A DNA stretch of 64,000 nt from Geosiphon pyriformis (taxonomy: Eukaryota > Glomeromycota > Glomeromycetes > Archaeosporales > Geosiphonaceae). Below, in pieces: positions 44,701 through 58,970 of this stretch. The notes under the pieces were generated by a model. The model was not told the DNA's origin, ran no database searches, and saw only the letters and a list, made by a program, of their open reading frames with translations. Both the position numbers and the translations under genes were made by a program. Location of the stretch: NCBI GenBank assembly GCA_016748015.1, contig JAAOMT010000046.1, forward strand, positions 62,001-126,000, written 5' to 3'. Within the stretch, counting starts at the first letter, position 1, and every line of letters starts with the position of its first letter.

Positions 44701-47700
44701 TACTTGATTTTTGCTGATTATTTAAGTCGGTATTATCACAACAGACAACCAATCAGGTCGTTTATGATATTTTTTAAGTTGTGTATTATAAACAGAATAA
44801 TCATTAAAAATTGTTCTAGATTGATTTTAAAGAATATAAGAATCATTGTTTAAAACTTTGTTAACTAAAAAAGACCTTTTTCACTGGCTAAAGAATTTAT
44901 CACCATAGACATTGTCTCTATCTAAACAGTATTCTAATATCAAGTTACTAACACTTAAGAAAAGTGTTTTATAGGTTTTTTTTTTTTAAGCTTTTCTTGG
45001 AACTGTTTTATCTTTTTAAAAGCAATTATTCATGTTTTTACCAAAAAGTTAAGAATGATATGAAGTCTTTTTTGCAAAATGTTTTTATAATTCTTTATTG
45101 TGATTTCTTTAAAGAGTATTGTTTTATGTCAGTTTCTATTGGTAGTGTTGCCATGTGTTTATAGAGCAGATAAAAAAATTCATAACTCGTTATGTTATGA
45201 TTTACAGTTCTATAAGCAAAATAAGCTGAAAGCAGTACTTTGTTTCATAAGTTTGTTTTTTTACTGGTTTTGGCTAAGGTTTTACATAGTATTTTATTGA
45301 AATGTTCTATTAAACCATTTGTTTGAGGGTGGTAAGAGGAAGAAAGTTTATAACATATTCCTATTTTTCTACAAAGTTCTTTAACCAGTATACTGAGAAA
45401 AGCTCTTTTTTTATCAAATAAAAGTTTTTTGGAACAGTCATGACAGCAAATAATATCTTCATAAATGAAATTGGCTATTGAGACTACTGTTTAGTCTGAA
45501 GTAGCTCTTGCTTTTACTTATTTTGTAAGATAGTCAGTAGCTGTGATAATGTATCTATTGCCATCAGGAGTTATTGTTAAAAGTCTAACAATATTTATGC
45601 CAATTCTATTAAATAGTTGACTAACAGAAATTGAATGGATATCTTTTTTTCGATTGGATTTGCCTTTTCTTTGGCAAATATTACAGGTTTTGATGTATTT
45701 AGCAATGTCTTTTCCTAAGATAGGCCAATAATAGTGAGCTAAAGTTTTCTGAATTGTTTTTGTTTTTCCAAAGTGTCTAGTTAATAAGTCAGTATGCATG
45801 TTGTATATTCCAATTTTTTTTTTTCAATTTAATGACTTTTTGGAAACAGTCAGAATTTTTTCTGTTTTTTTTATATAACTGGTTCTAGTAGATCAAATAA
45901 AAATTTGATTGTTTGTACAAATATTCTCTTTGTTGTCAAGTGTAGTCTGGTAGATATTGTCTTTTATTCAAAAATTTCATTAAAGCAGAGTAGTTGTTTA
46001 AGTCCATTATTGTGTTTGTTTATAAGAAAGTTATTAATAATTAAGTTAGTTTGGTTAAGAGATTGTACTATTACTGAATGGTAAGTCTAAAGAAAGCATT
46101 GGTATTTTAATGATTAGCTCTTTTGCAATGTTAAATATCATAGTTAAATTCATCCAGATGAAGTATTCAGTGAATTATCTATTTATGTTTTAGCTTCTTT
46201 TTGTTATGCAGTCAAACCAAGACTTGATGATCTGTCACTACTAGAAATTTCACATCAAGAAGATATTAATTTCAATAACTAGTAGCCCAAACTATTGCTA
46301 AGCATTCTTGTTCAATAATTAAATAGTTTTTTTCTGCTGATGTAAGAGATCTACTGGCATATACTATAGCATGTTCCTTGTCATTCTCATTTTTTTGTGA
46401 GAGAATAGCACCAAGTTTATAGCCAGATGTATCAGTGTAAAAGATGAAAGATTAATTCAAGTCAGATTGCTTAAGAATTGGTTTAGTAACAAGTTTTTCC
46501 TTTAGAGTTTTAAAAGCTTTTTGCTGATAAGTATTTCAGTAATAATTGACATTTTTTTTGAGTAGCTGATTAAGAGAAAAAGTAATTTTGGAGAAATTCT
46601 TGATAAATTTGTGATAATAAAAAGCCAAACCAAAAAAAAAGCATAGTTCAAGAACATTTATTGATTGTTTAATGTTTTGGACTTTTTCAACTTTAGCTGG
46701 ATCAGGAAAGATTCTATCTTTTGTAATAAGATAACCAAAAAACTGGGTGGATTGGCATCCAAAGAAAAATTTGATTGAGTTTATCTTAAGACCAGCATTT
46801 CTTAGAAGGTCAAAAACTTTTTGTAAATGTTCTAGATATTCATCCCAAGTTTTTGAGTATACTATTATGTTGTTCAAATAGACCAGAACAAAGTTTTTTT
46901 TTTACTGATTCAAACACTTTGTCTATTAAGCATTGAAAGATAAAAGGAGCATTGGTAAAACCAAAAGACATAATTGTGAATTCATAGGTGCCATACTTGG
47001 TGATGAAGACAGTTTTCTTTTTGCTTTCTGAATCTATCTCTATTTGTCAAAATTCAGCAATTAAGTCAATAATTAAAAAGAAAACAGCACTATTGAATTT
47101 GTTAAGCATTGCATTAATTTTAAGGAGTAGATATATATCTCTTATAGTAATAACATTTAATTGGCAATAGTTGACACAAAAGTATAGGGTTCCATCTTTC
47201 TTAAATATTACTACAATTAAAAAAGCCTATTTACTCTTGGTTTTTTGTATGAATCCAAGATTTTTTATTTGAATTATCTCTTTCTTGATGAATTTATTAT
47301 TGTATTAATTAGATTAATAAGGCTTTAAATAAATATGGTAAGTTTTTTTGGTGGTAATGATATGTTGTATTACATAGGTTCATCTAAGAGTATTACTTTC
47401 TTTTAAGATAACTGAACTATTTCTAGCCAACAAATTTTCAATGTCTATTTTTCTTTTTTCTGAAGAGAGTTTTTTTTGTTCTATTACAAGTAATTGAATC
47501 TTAAGTGGTTTACTCTTAAAAGACTTTTGTACTTCTCTTAATTTTTCTCTTAGTATTAAACTAATTAGCTCTCAATCTTTATAATAGATTAGGCAAGACT
47601 TGTATTCATCACTAGAAGAATACAAAAGTTTATCACACCAGCACCTAACACAAGAATCATGCTATTAATAGCTGTATTTGGCTTTCTTGCCAGGTTTTCT

Positions 47701-50230
47701 ATTAAAAATTCTTCTGAGGATATTATAATAAAGTCAACAGATTAGCTTGCCATTTACAATAATTCTTTTTTTGTTAGTTTTAACATTATTTAATGGCTTG
47801 TTATTGCTAGTAAAGATGATATAGGCAAGTTTAACAGTTTTTTTTTGTTTTTTTTAATCTTTTTCATTATCACTCTTATCATTATCTGATTCATCTGTTT
47901 GTTTTTCTTCTTGGTTTTGCTTGGGTATTGAAAGAGTTGTCCAATGATAGCACTTAACCACAATGGGCTTTTCACCATATTTAATAATTAGTTCACAAAG
48001 TTCATAATCAAATAATGCTTTGGCTTTCTTGAGTTACTTATTGCCAATAATTATAATGTACTTTTTTGTTTTAGATACTTTCATGTCAGTTTCAATGCTA
48101 ATGTCATTGATGTAAACAGAAATAGCTTTGGTTATGCCAAGATCTTTTTTTTGTTATTATGTACATTGGTTATAGGCCAAGTGAAAGATTTATTAATTTT
48201 TCTTTCAATGGCTTCCAGAAAGTGTTTGACAATTATACTAACAGATAATCTACTGTTTAGAATCAAATCAATAGAGTAGTCAGCCACTTGGGCTTTGCAA
48301 ATCAGAGGAGTAACATTGCTGTTGTTAATGAGTTCAGCTTGGCAAGGGTGCTTGTTGGTTTTTGGTGTCTTTTTTTTTGGAATCAAATATTTGTGAAGGT
48401 TTTTTCTGAATTGTGAATAGGTTATTAACTGGCCAAAGGTAATATGAGTTGGGGTTTTCATAAGATTTTTGACAACAGAATAGGGACCAGATTTTTGTAT
48501 TATTTCTGGGGTTTTAACTTTGAAAAATTTTTAAAAATTTTAGTCTTTGGTGCTTATTGTTGTCAGCAGTTGATGTGAATACTTTCTTTGGGTCTAGAAC
48601 GAAATCAACCTTGGCTTTTTTCTTTTTTTTTGTTGATTCAGAGGTGTTAATTGCTAGTTTATTTATGTCATGGTTATTATCAATTAAATTAAAAGCATAA
48701 AAGATGTTTTTTTCTAGTTGACTTGCATTTTTACCTTTTGGAAGTGTGCCTACTAATTTAAAGACTAATAAACAATGGCTTTAACTAAAAGATTTTTTCC
48801 AAAGAAATTGATGTTGACATAATTAAGTCTTTAATTGAGGATATTGTTGTTGATAGTTTTGTTGTTTTAATTGTTATTGTTTTTGAAAGCTGAAGAAGAC
48901 AAAAAAAAATTGTTGCAATTTCTAAAAAAATGTTCAGTTAATCCACAGTGATAACACACAAGTGGGTCATGATTTTGTTGTCTTTGATAAGGGAGTTGTT
49001 GAGACTAATTAAAATGGGGTTCAAATTTGAATCTTTGTAATTACTAATTATCTTTAACTGCTTGGGCTAAAGATTCCAGTAACCAGACAAGATTAACTGT
49101 GAGTTTATTTATTAACTGTTCATTTGGATTTTAAGTTTGGGCAGCAAAAAAAGTAGCAGTTATTTGAAAAGCAAAAACCATAACAGAAGCAGGAGCAAAA
49201 ACTGGAAGTATGGATCTTAAATGCATTCTTTGATTGTCTTCTATTTTTTGAACAAGTTCAATAGTTATATTCATTGTGAGATTATCTTTCAGGGCCAGGA
49301 GGGGCCAAAGAGCATAGAAAAGATTAATTCTCAATTCTTTTGTAAAAGAATAAATCTTTTGCTTTTTTGTTTAGTTTTTTCCAGAGTCTATTTGCTTAAT
49401 TAACTTTCTAATTGCTTTAACATACTTAGTTACAATTTTGCCAGAACCTTGAGTTTTTTTTTTAATTTCATGCACCATTTGGATATCAAGATAGGAGTTC
49501 TAAATTTTATTTTAAACTGGATAGTAAAAGAGGTGTTGTTTTCTCCAACATTTGCTGGTGTTTATCTAATAATTTTTTGCTGAGCATTGGCATTGGTTTT
49601 TTGTAAGAACTAAATAGCAGAAGAGTCTTAAAGATAGCCACCAACAATTTGGAATTTGTATTCATTATCATATTGGTTGGCTATAGCAGCTCTTTTAAAG
49701 TTATCTAACCATTCAATTAGATTTTGTGTATCTCTTTTAAATAATAATAATGGAGTATTGTTTTTTTATTTTAAAGCAGTTTGTATGTTTTAAAGAGCGA
49801 CCAGAATGTTTTGTTGTATAGGGTTGTTAGCTATTAGTTCAGAAGTAACTGTTTGTGTAAAATGTTCTAATTTACTTGAAAAGAGATCAAAAACAAGAGT
49901 GGTTTGATAGCTTTCTTCTTCTGTTTCAAAGAGGGTTTTAGCTAATTGGTGAGCAGCAATCCAGATATGAATTTGGTAATTTAAGTATTTGAAATCAAAA
50001 GACTGTTGTTCAAAGGTTGTGGAATATAAAAGTTGATTAATGCTGTTGTTTTTTCTTCAAAGTTGTCTTCAAGATAAATTTATTCAAAGTAATAGATTGT
50101 ATAGACTGTGTAGATTTTAACTAAATGCTTATTCAAGAACCAGTTCCAAAAGTCTTGGAATTGTCTACTGAATTATTCTTTAATAAGGAAGCAAATTAAA
50201 CAGGAGAGCAAAGGATTAAGTTCAATAAAG
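44700..50230 (-). pseudogene. gag-pol of element 5, decayed
   Basis: In transcription order: gag start near 50190, gag piece 49334-49131, knuckle near 48950 (CYHCGLTEHFFRNC), protease piece 48461-48132 with LNSR for LDSG, RT piece 46877-46536 beginning NNIIVYSKTWDEYLEHL (YLDD lost), and integrase zinc domain and first Asp region 45799-45518 (CNICQRKGK, with GINIV for GIDVV). All these losses are G to A or C to T. Confidence 0.8.
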
Positions 50231-50353
50231 TTTAGATTGTTTTTGTTATGTGTTTCAAAGTGTTCTTCTGATTGTTGTGGCAAGTATGAATAATCACCCA
50301 TATAATAAGAAACAAAGTGGATTTTGACAACCTTACAGAGAGCACTACTTTTA

Positions 50354-51103
50354 TGTTATGAGTTGGAGTAACAAGCTAATGGATAACAAGAAAAAACAGG
50401 ATTGTAGAGTAATAAAAGGAATCAAAGAAAATTTAACTTCAAAGAGTGAATTAAATAAGTATAGATTCAATGTGCAAAAACAGTCTTATAAAATATCTCA
50501 GTCACTATATTTTTCAAAAGATAACCAGAGAATCTGAAGGTAGAGAAATAGTTTATAGTGTCAACAAATGATCATATACTAATATAATTCTATGCTTTAT
50601 ATCAGTACTCTTAAAATTCAATATTAGATATTAAATGTACTTTTCAGTTATGTTTTATTTAATAATTTTCAAATGCTACAATTACGTTTCAGAAAAAGAG
50701 TAAAAAATAACTGACAAGTAATTTTTTATCTTAAAATGTTCAGATACTTAAAGATAAAAAAAGGGATATTAGTGATAAAAGAAAAATTAAGATAAAAGTT
50801 GTTATTTTATTTATTTGATTTTCTTGATTTTTGACATGTATTTCTATAGCTAAAAGATTTATTGCTTATATAGCTATTAAAAGTGGTCAATAATCAGATT
50901 AACAACTAGATTAATAATTAAATCAATGATTAGATCAATGATCAAGTTATTGATTAAGTTAATAATCAGGTCAATAATCAGATTAATAGTTAAGTTATTA
51001 ATTAGATCAATGATCACTATCTAAAAATAGAGTGGCTAATTATATGACATCAATGGCTAATACATGTGATAACTAATAAAAAGTATGGATTTCAACCATA
51101 ACA
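50354..51103 (-). repeat. 5' LTR of element 5
   Basis: 750 bp, eleven 12-bp units, the longest LTR in the window. Confidence 0.85.
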
Positions 51104-51107
51104 ATAT

Positions 51108-51163
51108 TAGTAATTTATATATATATTAATAATTAATAAAAACTATGATTTTTAATTATAATA
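51108..51163 (-). repeat. Element 3 right LTR, last piece
   Basis: Matches the terminal 56 bp of the family A LTR (TAATTAATAAAAACTATG, then TTATAATA for CATAACA). Confidence 0.7.
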
Positions 51164-52822
51164 ATATTAAATAATATAACCAAAGATTAATTCAAACCAA
51201 AATAAATTAATATGTTTTTATTGTTATTATTTAAAATAAAAACTTGTTTTATTTATAATTATAATAAAGTTAAATATTATAATTATTATAAATAATATAA
51301 AACTAATATTTTTTAACTATTTTGGTTTTTTTTAACTATTTAAGCAATAGTAAAAAATAAAATAAAAAAAATAAAATATTTTAAGATTTTTAAAAAAGAC
51401 AAAAATTATATTAAAACTATTTCAAATAAAAATTTTTAAAAAATTTTGAAAAAAAAACTTACAATCAAAAATAAAAATAGCATTTTAGAATTAGCAAAAA
51501 ACTAATTTATTATTATTTTATTTAAAGTAGCACTTTTATAAAATATTTTCAAATAATTTTAATAGCTATAAATATTTTACTAATAAAAATATTATTAATT
51601 ATTTTAAAAAATTATATATTTGAGTTTGTTTTTAACTTAAAAATAAATTAGCTTAAAATTTAAAATTTTAAGTAATAATTATTTTATGTTATTTTAAATA
51701 CAAATATCAACTTATAATAATATAAATTTAATTAATAAATATTAAACTTAATTAACTTAATATTTAAAATTTAAGCTTGACTTTAATTTTTTAATTTAAA
51801 TAGTTTTAATTAACTATAATATATTATAATCATAAACAGATAGCTATTTATATATAAATAAAACATAAACTGTATTTATTATAAAAAATATATAATTTTA
51901 TACAGTTGAATCTTACTTTAACAATAAAATAATAAATCTTAACAGTTTTAAATAATATTCATAAAAATAAGACAAAAATAAATGGGTAATTACATTAATT
52001 AACAAATATATACTATTTATAAAATTATAATCAAGAAATAAAACAAAAAAATATATTTAATTATTATATTTTGTTAAAAATTGCAATTAAAATTTTTATT
52101 CAATTAATACTTTCAAAGTTTGCATTTGACCATTAGAAAACTTAAAAATTGAAGCTATTTATCAAATGTAGAACTATAACTTAGTTATTTATTTTGCTTC
52201 TCTGCTAAAATCTTTGAGTATATATTATAAACCTTGGATTTTATGTAAACTCGAAATTTTGCAAGATATTTCATTTTTAAAGTTTGAATATATTAAACGC
52301 CAAAAATGAGTTGATATAAATCACTTACCTAAACAGTCACTTGATATTCAGCCCTTCCTTTAAAGTGTTCAATCTTAATTTCTCAACTGAATCAATATAA
52401 CATCTCAAATCCACGTGAGGTTTCAAACCAAAGCCCGATTTTGATATTGGTTTATGAGTACAGAATATTTATGTTGAGGGTTGAGGCATTGACCGAGAAT
52501 TTCCCTTCTACTATGGTATACGCTTCTCGATTTATACAATTCTGATGGAGCCTATAGACCCCAAGACAAATTGAATAAGTTGCTTTCCCCGAAGATGTTC
52601 TTGTATTGCTCTCTGATAATGAGCTCACAAAAAATTATTCAAAGTTACAAAAGCAAAACCCAACTAAAAAGAGAATGCCAATATACTTACGAAACCCCTT
52701 TTACTTTCTAAAAACTTTGCTAAAAATTATTTCTAATGGATAACTGGACACTAGTGGTATGCTATTGAAACAGATTTAGGAAGCACCTAATATCGGTAGT
52801 CTTAAAATTGTTCTTTTTTTGA
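51164..52822. other. AT-rich spacer between repeats and gene island
   Basis: 51164-52100 is almost pure AT with no recognisable element. 52100-52822 has a more balanced composition and probably holds the 3' untranslated part of the WDR5 gene. No ORF or RNA gene was found. Confidence 0.5.
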
Positions 52823-54595
<1,773 letters not shown>

Positions 54596-54891
54596 TTAGA
54601 GACGAATAAAGCTGAGTGGAATCCGAGAAAAATTTTGCTTGACTTAAATGTAATGTCCGAAAAAAGTTTGTGTACACTGGGCTACCAATTAACCATGTTC
54701 CATATCTCATGTGATCATGAGACATATAAAAAAATTGAGGTTTTATATATATTAAGGCACAACCGATTGTTGAAAAAGAATTATACTAGTACTAATATAC
54801 ATAAAGATAGACATTATTAAATAAAACATATTGAGTCAGAAACTTCCGCCGTAGATTATTGACGCAAAGCGCGAAAAGGAGAAAACTCAAT

Positions 54892-55912
54892 TCAGTTGAC
54901 CACACCGTGGACTTTTCTCCATTGGTTACGAACACCCATTAATGACGTGATAAGGCCAACAATTCCAAGTAATCCATCGTCAAGGTGAAGATATCCAAGT
55001 GAACTGGAAGGAATCATGAGGTCTAGACAATCTTGAATCAATTGTTCACGAACACCCTTACGTTCACTAGAAAAGAAAAAAATGTTGCTAATATAAATCT
55101 CGCATCAAATAATCTAAAAGTATTTAGCATAAAATTTACCGTGACAAAGGTTTGATCTCATTTTTAACCAAAGAATTATCGGCAGTCTCGAAATGCTTTG
55201 AAATTTTTTCATGCATGCTTATTTGCCGAAGTTTATACAGGCCGCCAATGATGGAAAAGACCAACCCGATAAACCAAAACCTGGCTGCGTTTTGGTTTAT
55301 CCTTTTGATCTGGTTGAATTTATAAACCCCTGCCAAATGAGCCTACAGTAAATATATAATAAGTTATTGAAAGTTGTATTTCAGCGAGAAACTTTAATGA
55401 AATTAAACAGTGCTCAGTAAATCAACCTCATACATACCCAGGAAAAAGTATCACAGAACAAATACCCTGCATATCCAAGTTGCCTGCCAACCGAGGCAAA
55501 TTTTAAAAACTCGTCTTGTTCTCTCAAAGATTTAGAGGCAGCCTGCAAATGCTCCAATGGCTTCCCAAGGCGCATAACTTTAATTGAAATCGTTGAAAGC
55601 TGATTGACTCAGTGCATAATTAACAATGCTAATGCTCTGCTGGGATTATGTCAAAAAATACTCTCAACCAAAGACCCCATCCCACCCTAAAAAAAGGGAA
55701 TAACTATTACGTTTTCTAGAGAGAGCCAACGTGTTCTTCAAATTGGTGAACCGCTGTATGGATTCTTTACTATAGCCTTGACGGTATAGATGCCAAGCAA
55801 AGAAGCGGGAAAAATACTGTATGGTTCTGTACACCTTATCCCGGCCCACTGTAGTCCCAGCATACTTCAGGGTCTGTTCTAAATGAGGGTGATTTATTAG
55901 ATGAAGAGCCAT
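54892..55912 (-). CDS. PEX11: PEX11-type peroxisomal membrane protein
   Basis: Four exons: 55912-55711, 55577-55438, 55342-55140 and 55066-54892. Junctions are in phase and the protein is 239 residues, usual for the family. It starts MALHLINHPHLEQTLKYAGT. Family features are GRDKVYRTIQYFSRFFAW near residues 24-40, SRKLMRLGKPLEHLQAA, a hydrophobic segment FWFIGLVFSIIGGLY in exon 3, and a C-terminal hydrophobic segment GLLGIVGLITSLMGV followed by RNQWRKV. PEX11 tubulates the peroxisome membrane before fission. Intron 1 ends TTAAAG, a weak acceptor, but it gives the conserved RKLMRLGK. It lies 314 bp downstream-to-upstream from WDR5 in the same orientation; no functional link is implied. Confidence 0.9.
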
Positions 55913-57154
55913 TTCCGAAGAAATTATTCTTTATCAAAGAAGGCTTTAGCAGATATAAAGCTACGAGTTTTGTCAGTTCTCTTTAGTGGATAAATATGAG
56001 AGGGAATTTATAATCAATGACATCTACATGATGCTATCACCAAATAAATAGTGACTAAATTAGTTTGGGTATGACAAGTTTTTTATATGCGAACTAATTC
56101 ACAGAAAGGACATCTTTAACAAATCCCATTTAACACATGTAGTTGCAAATTAAAGAAATGCCGGGAAGCTACATATTTATCAGTTTGAATTTTTCTTGTT
56201 TTCAAAATTCTGTGTTTGTTTTCTAAAAGAATAAAGACTTAACAAAGCAATGTTTATTAATACGAAATTGATATATTTCATTTCCAATTTTATCAAAGGA
56301 TGCCGTTCAATCAATTGAAGAGCCTTTGCTAGATGTTTATCAAAGGAGAATAACTTTATTGTTTTGGCCAAAAAGGAATTTAAAAATTGTTCCTATTCTA
56401 ATTTGCGACCTTTGCTTTAAACCATGTCAATATTTTACTTGTTCAAATTACCTTTTTTCTTAAAATACTAACCGAATTCTTAAGAGTCACAAGAACCATT
56501 GCCACCAAGTTTTCGGCCTGTTTTGTATTAAGAAGCTTAAATTTAGACCAACAATTCAGACTGTTGGAAAATTTCAACTCGCTACAAATTCATTTGAAGG
56601 TTCTATTTTGAAGGTGAATATCAAAAATAAGATTGAATATGATTTATAATAGGGGACTGATAAACTGGAGCAAATGCTCTTAGGACACTTTGGCTCTGGT
56701 ATTTGAATACGAAAAGTTTATGATTCACCAGAGCAGACGTTATTTTCCAATTCCTCGATAGCGTCTTTACAAAAAGAAAATTTTGCCAAATTGAATATAG
56801 TTCAACTTGTACGGGAACATTTGATGCATGAAGCTTCAAATAATTTCGGATGACATTCAAAAATTTTCTTAAGGAAAAATGCCCGAAAGGTTTTTAATTA
56901 TATTATGCCTGTCGCTCTACTAATATGTGATGGTTTACGATAATTCACTAAAATTTTAATTATTATGCAGTGGAAAGTTTTTTTTTCAACCCCGTTAAGA
57001 GTGAAAGCTATACTTGAAAACGAAATTTATTGTTTAGACATTTATCGAAAAAAATCAAATTGAAGTAATGAAAAGATTTAATGCCTTCTTCACACTGTAA
57101 ACCCTATTTTTCATTTCATGACCCATAAAATAGATTTGCAACTTCTGAGAATCC
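55913..57154. other. Spacer between PEX11 and DMC1
   Basis: Contains two short minus-strand ORFs, 56860-56621 (79 codons) and 56371-56180 (63 codons). Neither has a recognisable domain, they are not joined by obvious splice sites, and their length is possible by chance. No RNA gene or repeat seen. Confidence 0.5.
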
Positions 57155-58970
57155 TCAACCAGAACTATCGATGATTCCACCACCACTGATAGCATAAGCT
57201 AATTCAAATGATTGGAAAGATAATCAGTCTTGAGGAGCAATGGAATTTCCTTGAGGATTTCGAAATTTATTACTTACGTGCTTCAGCTTCAGGCATATCG
57301 GGGGAATCATAAATTTTGGCAATACGCTCTTCACCACGTCCTTTTCTTAAATACATTCGAATAGTCGAGCTATGTAAATTGGGCATAAAGTAAATAAAAA
57401 GAAAAACCAAGACTTTTGAATTCAGTTATTTTAACTTACGCATGTGCAAGAACGTGTCCACCAATGGGTTTGCGAGGATCACTCACAAATGTCATTGAGC
57501 CGCCAGGGTCAGCTTGAACCTTTTTAAAAAAGAAAGATTCAAGTTTATATAATTATGAGTTGAAGCAGCGATCGAGTTCAAATGCGAGATAAACCTGATT
57601 TGTGATATAGACAGCAACGTTAAACTCTTCGGCTATTTTGACAAGTCTGCTTAACATAATGTTGAGCTTTTGTTGTCTTTCAGCCAATTCTCCTCGACCA
57701 GAATAATCGGTTCTAAAAAGGTTGATGATCGAATCAATAACCTTGAAGGAAGACGAATAAATCGGCATAAGTTTTTTATGGAAATTGAACAACTAAGAAT
57801 CTTCAAAAAACTTACCAAAAGCCGATATATTCCCCTTTCTTCTGCAAATCTAGCAGCGACCTCAATAATGAGCTCCATCTGATGTTCCGAAGTGTATGCA
57901 CGAGCAAAAAGAACATTTTCGAGTGCTGCTTCTTGATCTATGCCAAACCGAGCAGCAATTGATTTGATCCTTTCGGGGCGAAAAGTCCCTAAGTTAGAAG
58001 AAATTGACTAAGGCTCGATTGAAAAATTTTAAGAAATCACTACATCATACCAATTCTTGATATTATACCTTCGGTATCGATGAACGCGGCCTGTGAAATG
58101 TGGTAAGTAAATTAAATAAAACAATAAAGAAAAAAAAGGTTATAATACCTTTCCATTTGCTCCTCCCATGGAAGGTGGAAGTTGTGCTGCAACGCAAAGC
58201 GTATGAGCAATTTGGGTTTTCCCAGTTCTGAATTCTCCAAAGGCTTCCGTAAGAGACATTGTTGGAACACCACCTTTTCCGAAAGTTTGGTTGGTTTAAA
58301 ATACATCTAAAACCTTGAATATAAGGAAAATCAATTGAAATTTTCTACCGTACCACCCAATAGGGCGTCTAACTGTTTGCTTCCCGTTGAAATCCATAGC
58401 ACCTTGGCTCTTATTAGACAAAACTCTGTTGCTGTAATGAAAGACGATGACTAAAATAATTTTAAGAAAGTCTATTGATTAGGAATAATTGAGGAAAACT
58501 AAAAATTCTTTGAAAAAATTGAATCTTTTCAAAACCTGAAGTTTAGAGGCAGTTTCTTTAAGTTTCTCAACCTTTGCCTCGGAAAGTCCTTTAATTTTGC
58601 AAAGATTCTTTCGTGTGGTCATTTGTATCGCCTAATAAATTTATGTGGAATGAGAAAAAACGGCCGGACTCCGAGAAGGTATAAAAACACGAGACATACC
58701 CGCACGGTACAGATACCGGCACTCTTAAGTTTGGCAATATCTGCTGCACTAACACCATGGTTTTGAATTTCATCTATTTCCGTATAAAATAATTCCTTTG
58801 GGTTGTGAAAAAAATGAGAGTGATCATGATTTAATCACAGGAAGTGCCATTTCTGAAAAAGACGCGTTTCCAAGGAAGTATTAAAATATGTGAATTTTTA
58901 TTATCACCTCTTCCTCTTCATCATCACGAAGTTCTTCTTGATCAGGTACTTGTTCAATAAGTTCGGCCAT
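57155..58970 (-). CDS. DMC1: DMC1 meiotic recombinase (RecA/Rad51 family), 11 exons
   Basis: Exons: 58970-58908, 58795-58700, 58631-58536, 58450-58354, 58273-58149, 58090-58069, 57988-57816, 57741-57595, 57519-57440, 57369-57278 and 57198-57155. All are GT-AG and in phase; the protein is 344 residues (family about 335-345). N-terminal helix-hairpin-helix region at about 22-85 ([19 protein letters not shown]). Walker [10 protein letters not shown] is at 130-138, Walker B YRLLVID at 221-227. DMC1 rather than RAD51 is indicated by [27 protein letters not shown] and GGHVLAHAS (RAD51 usually has GGN). The ends [14 protein letters not shown] and GGGIIDSSG fit fungal Dmc1. It forms filaments on single-stranded DNA and drives interhomologue strand exchange in meiosis. 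The exon 4 acceptor (TTATTTTAG) was chosen because it restores the conserved FITATE segment. Confidence 0.94.

Larger units (their letters stand above)
43377..51103 (-). mobile_element. Ty3/gypsy family A element 5, full length, strongly decayed
   Basis: 7.7 kb, LTRs at 43377-44034 (658 bp, four 12-bp units) and 50354-51103 (750 bp, eleven units), ATAT duplications at 43373-43376 and 51104-51107. Collinear with element 4 throughout. It keeps the Cys-rich spacer segment that element 4 has lost (about 47510-47640). Inactivated by many transitions. Confidence 0.9.
21110..51163 (-). mobile_element. Family A element 3: oldest copy, split by at least five insertions
   Basis: Pieces of one minus-strand element collect into a normal family A layout. 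Left (3') LTR: 21110-21483 plus 24318-24604, split by pogo 1. Internal: 24605-25296 plus 29329-34271, split by pogo 2. Right (5') LTR: 34272-34871, 43316-43376 and 51108-51163, split by repeat C (with element 4 inside it) and by element 5. The right LTR sums to 717 bp, in line with 714-728 bp for full LTRs with a nine-unit array. It is the most decayed copy, consistent with being the oldest. No clean target duplication remains (ATAA left, ATAT right). Confidence 0.75.

Noticed and set aside
56180-56860. Two small minus-strand ORFs as genes
   Set aside because: No domain, no splice link, no conserved context; length is compatible with chance. Left inside the spacer entry.
58437-58536. DMC1 exon 4 starting at the nearer acceptors TTACAG or ACAGAG
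   Set aside because: TTACAG gives a frameshift and stop; ACAGAG drops conserved residues. The acceptor TTATTTTAG keeps frame and the FITATE segment.
57155-58970. RAD51 instead of DMC1
   Set aside because: GGH (not GGN) before the AHAS block, [10 protein letters not shown], and the [17 protein letters not shown] segment all fit DMC1.
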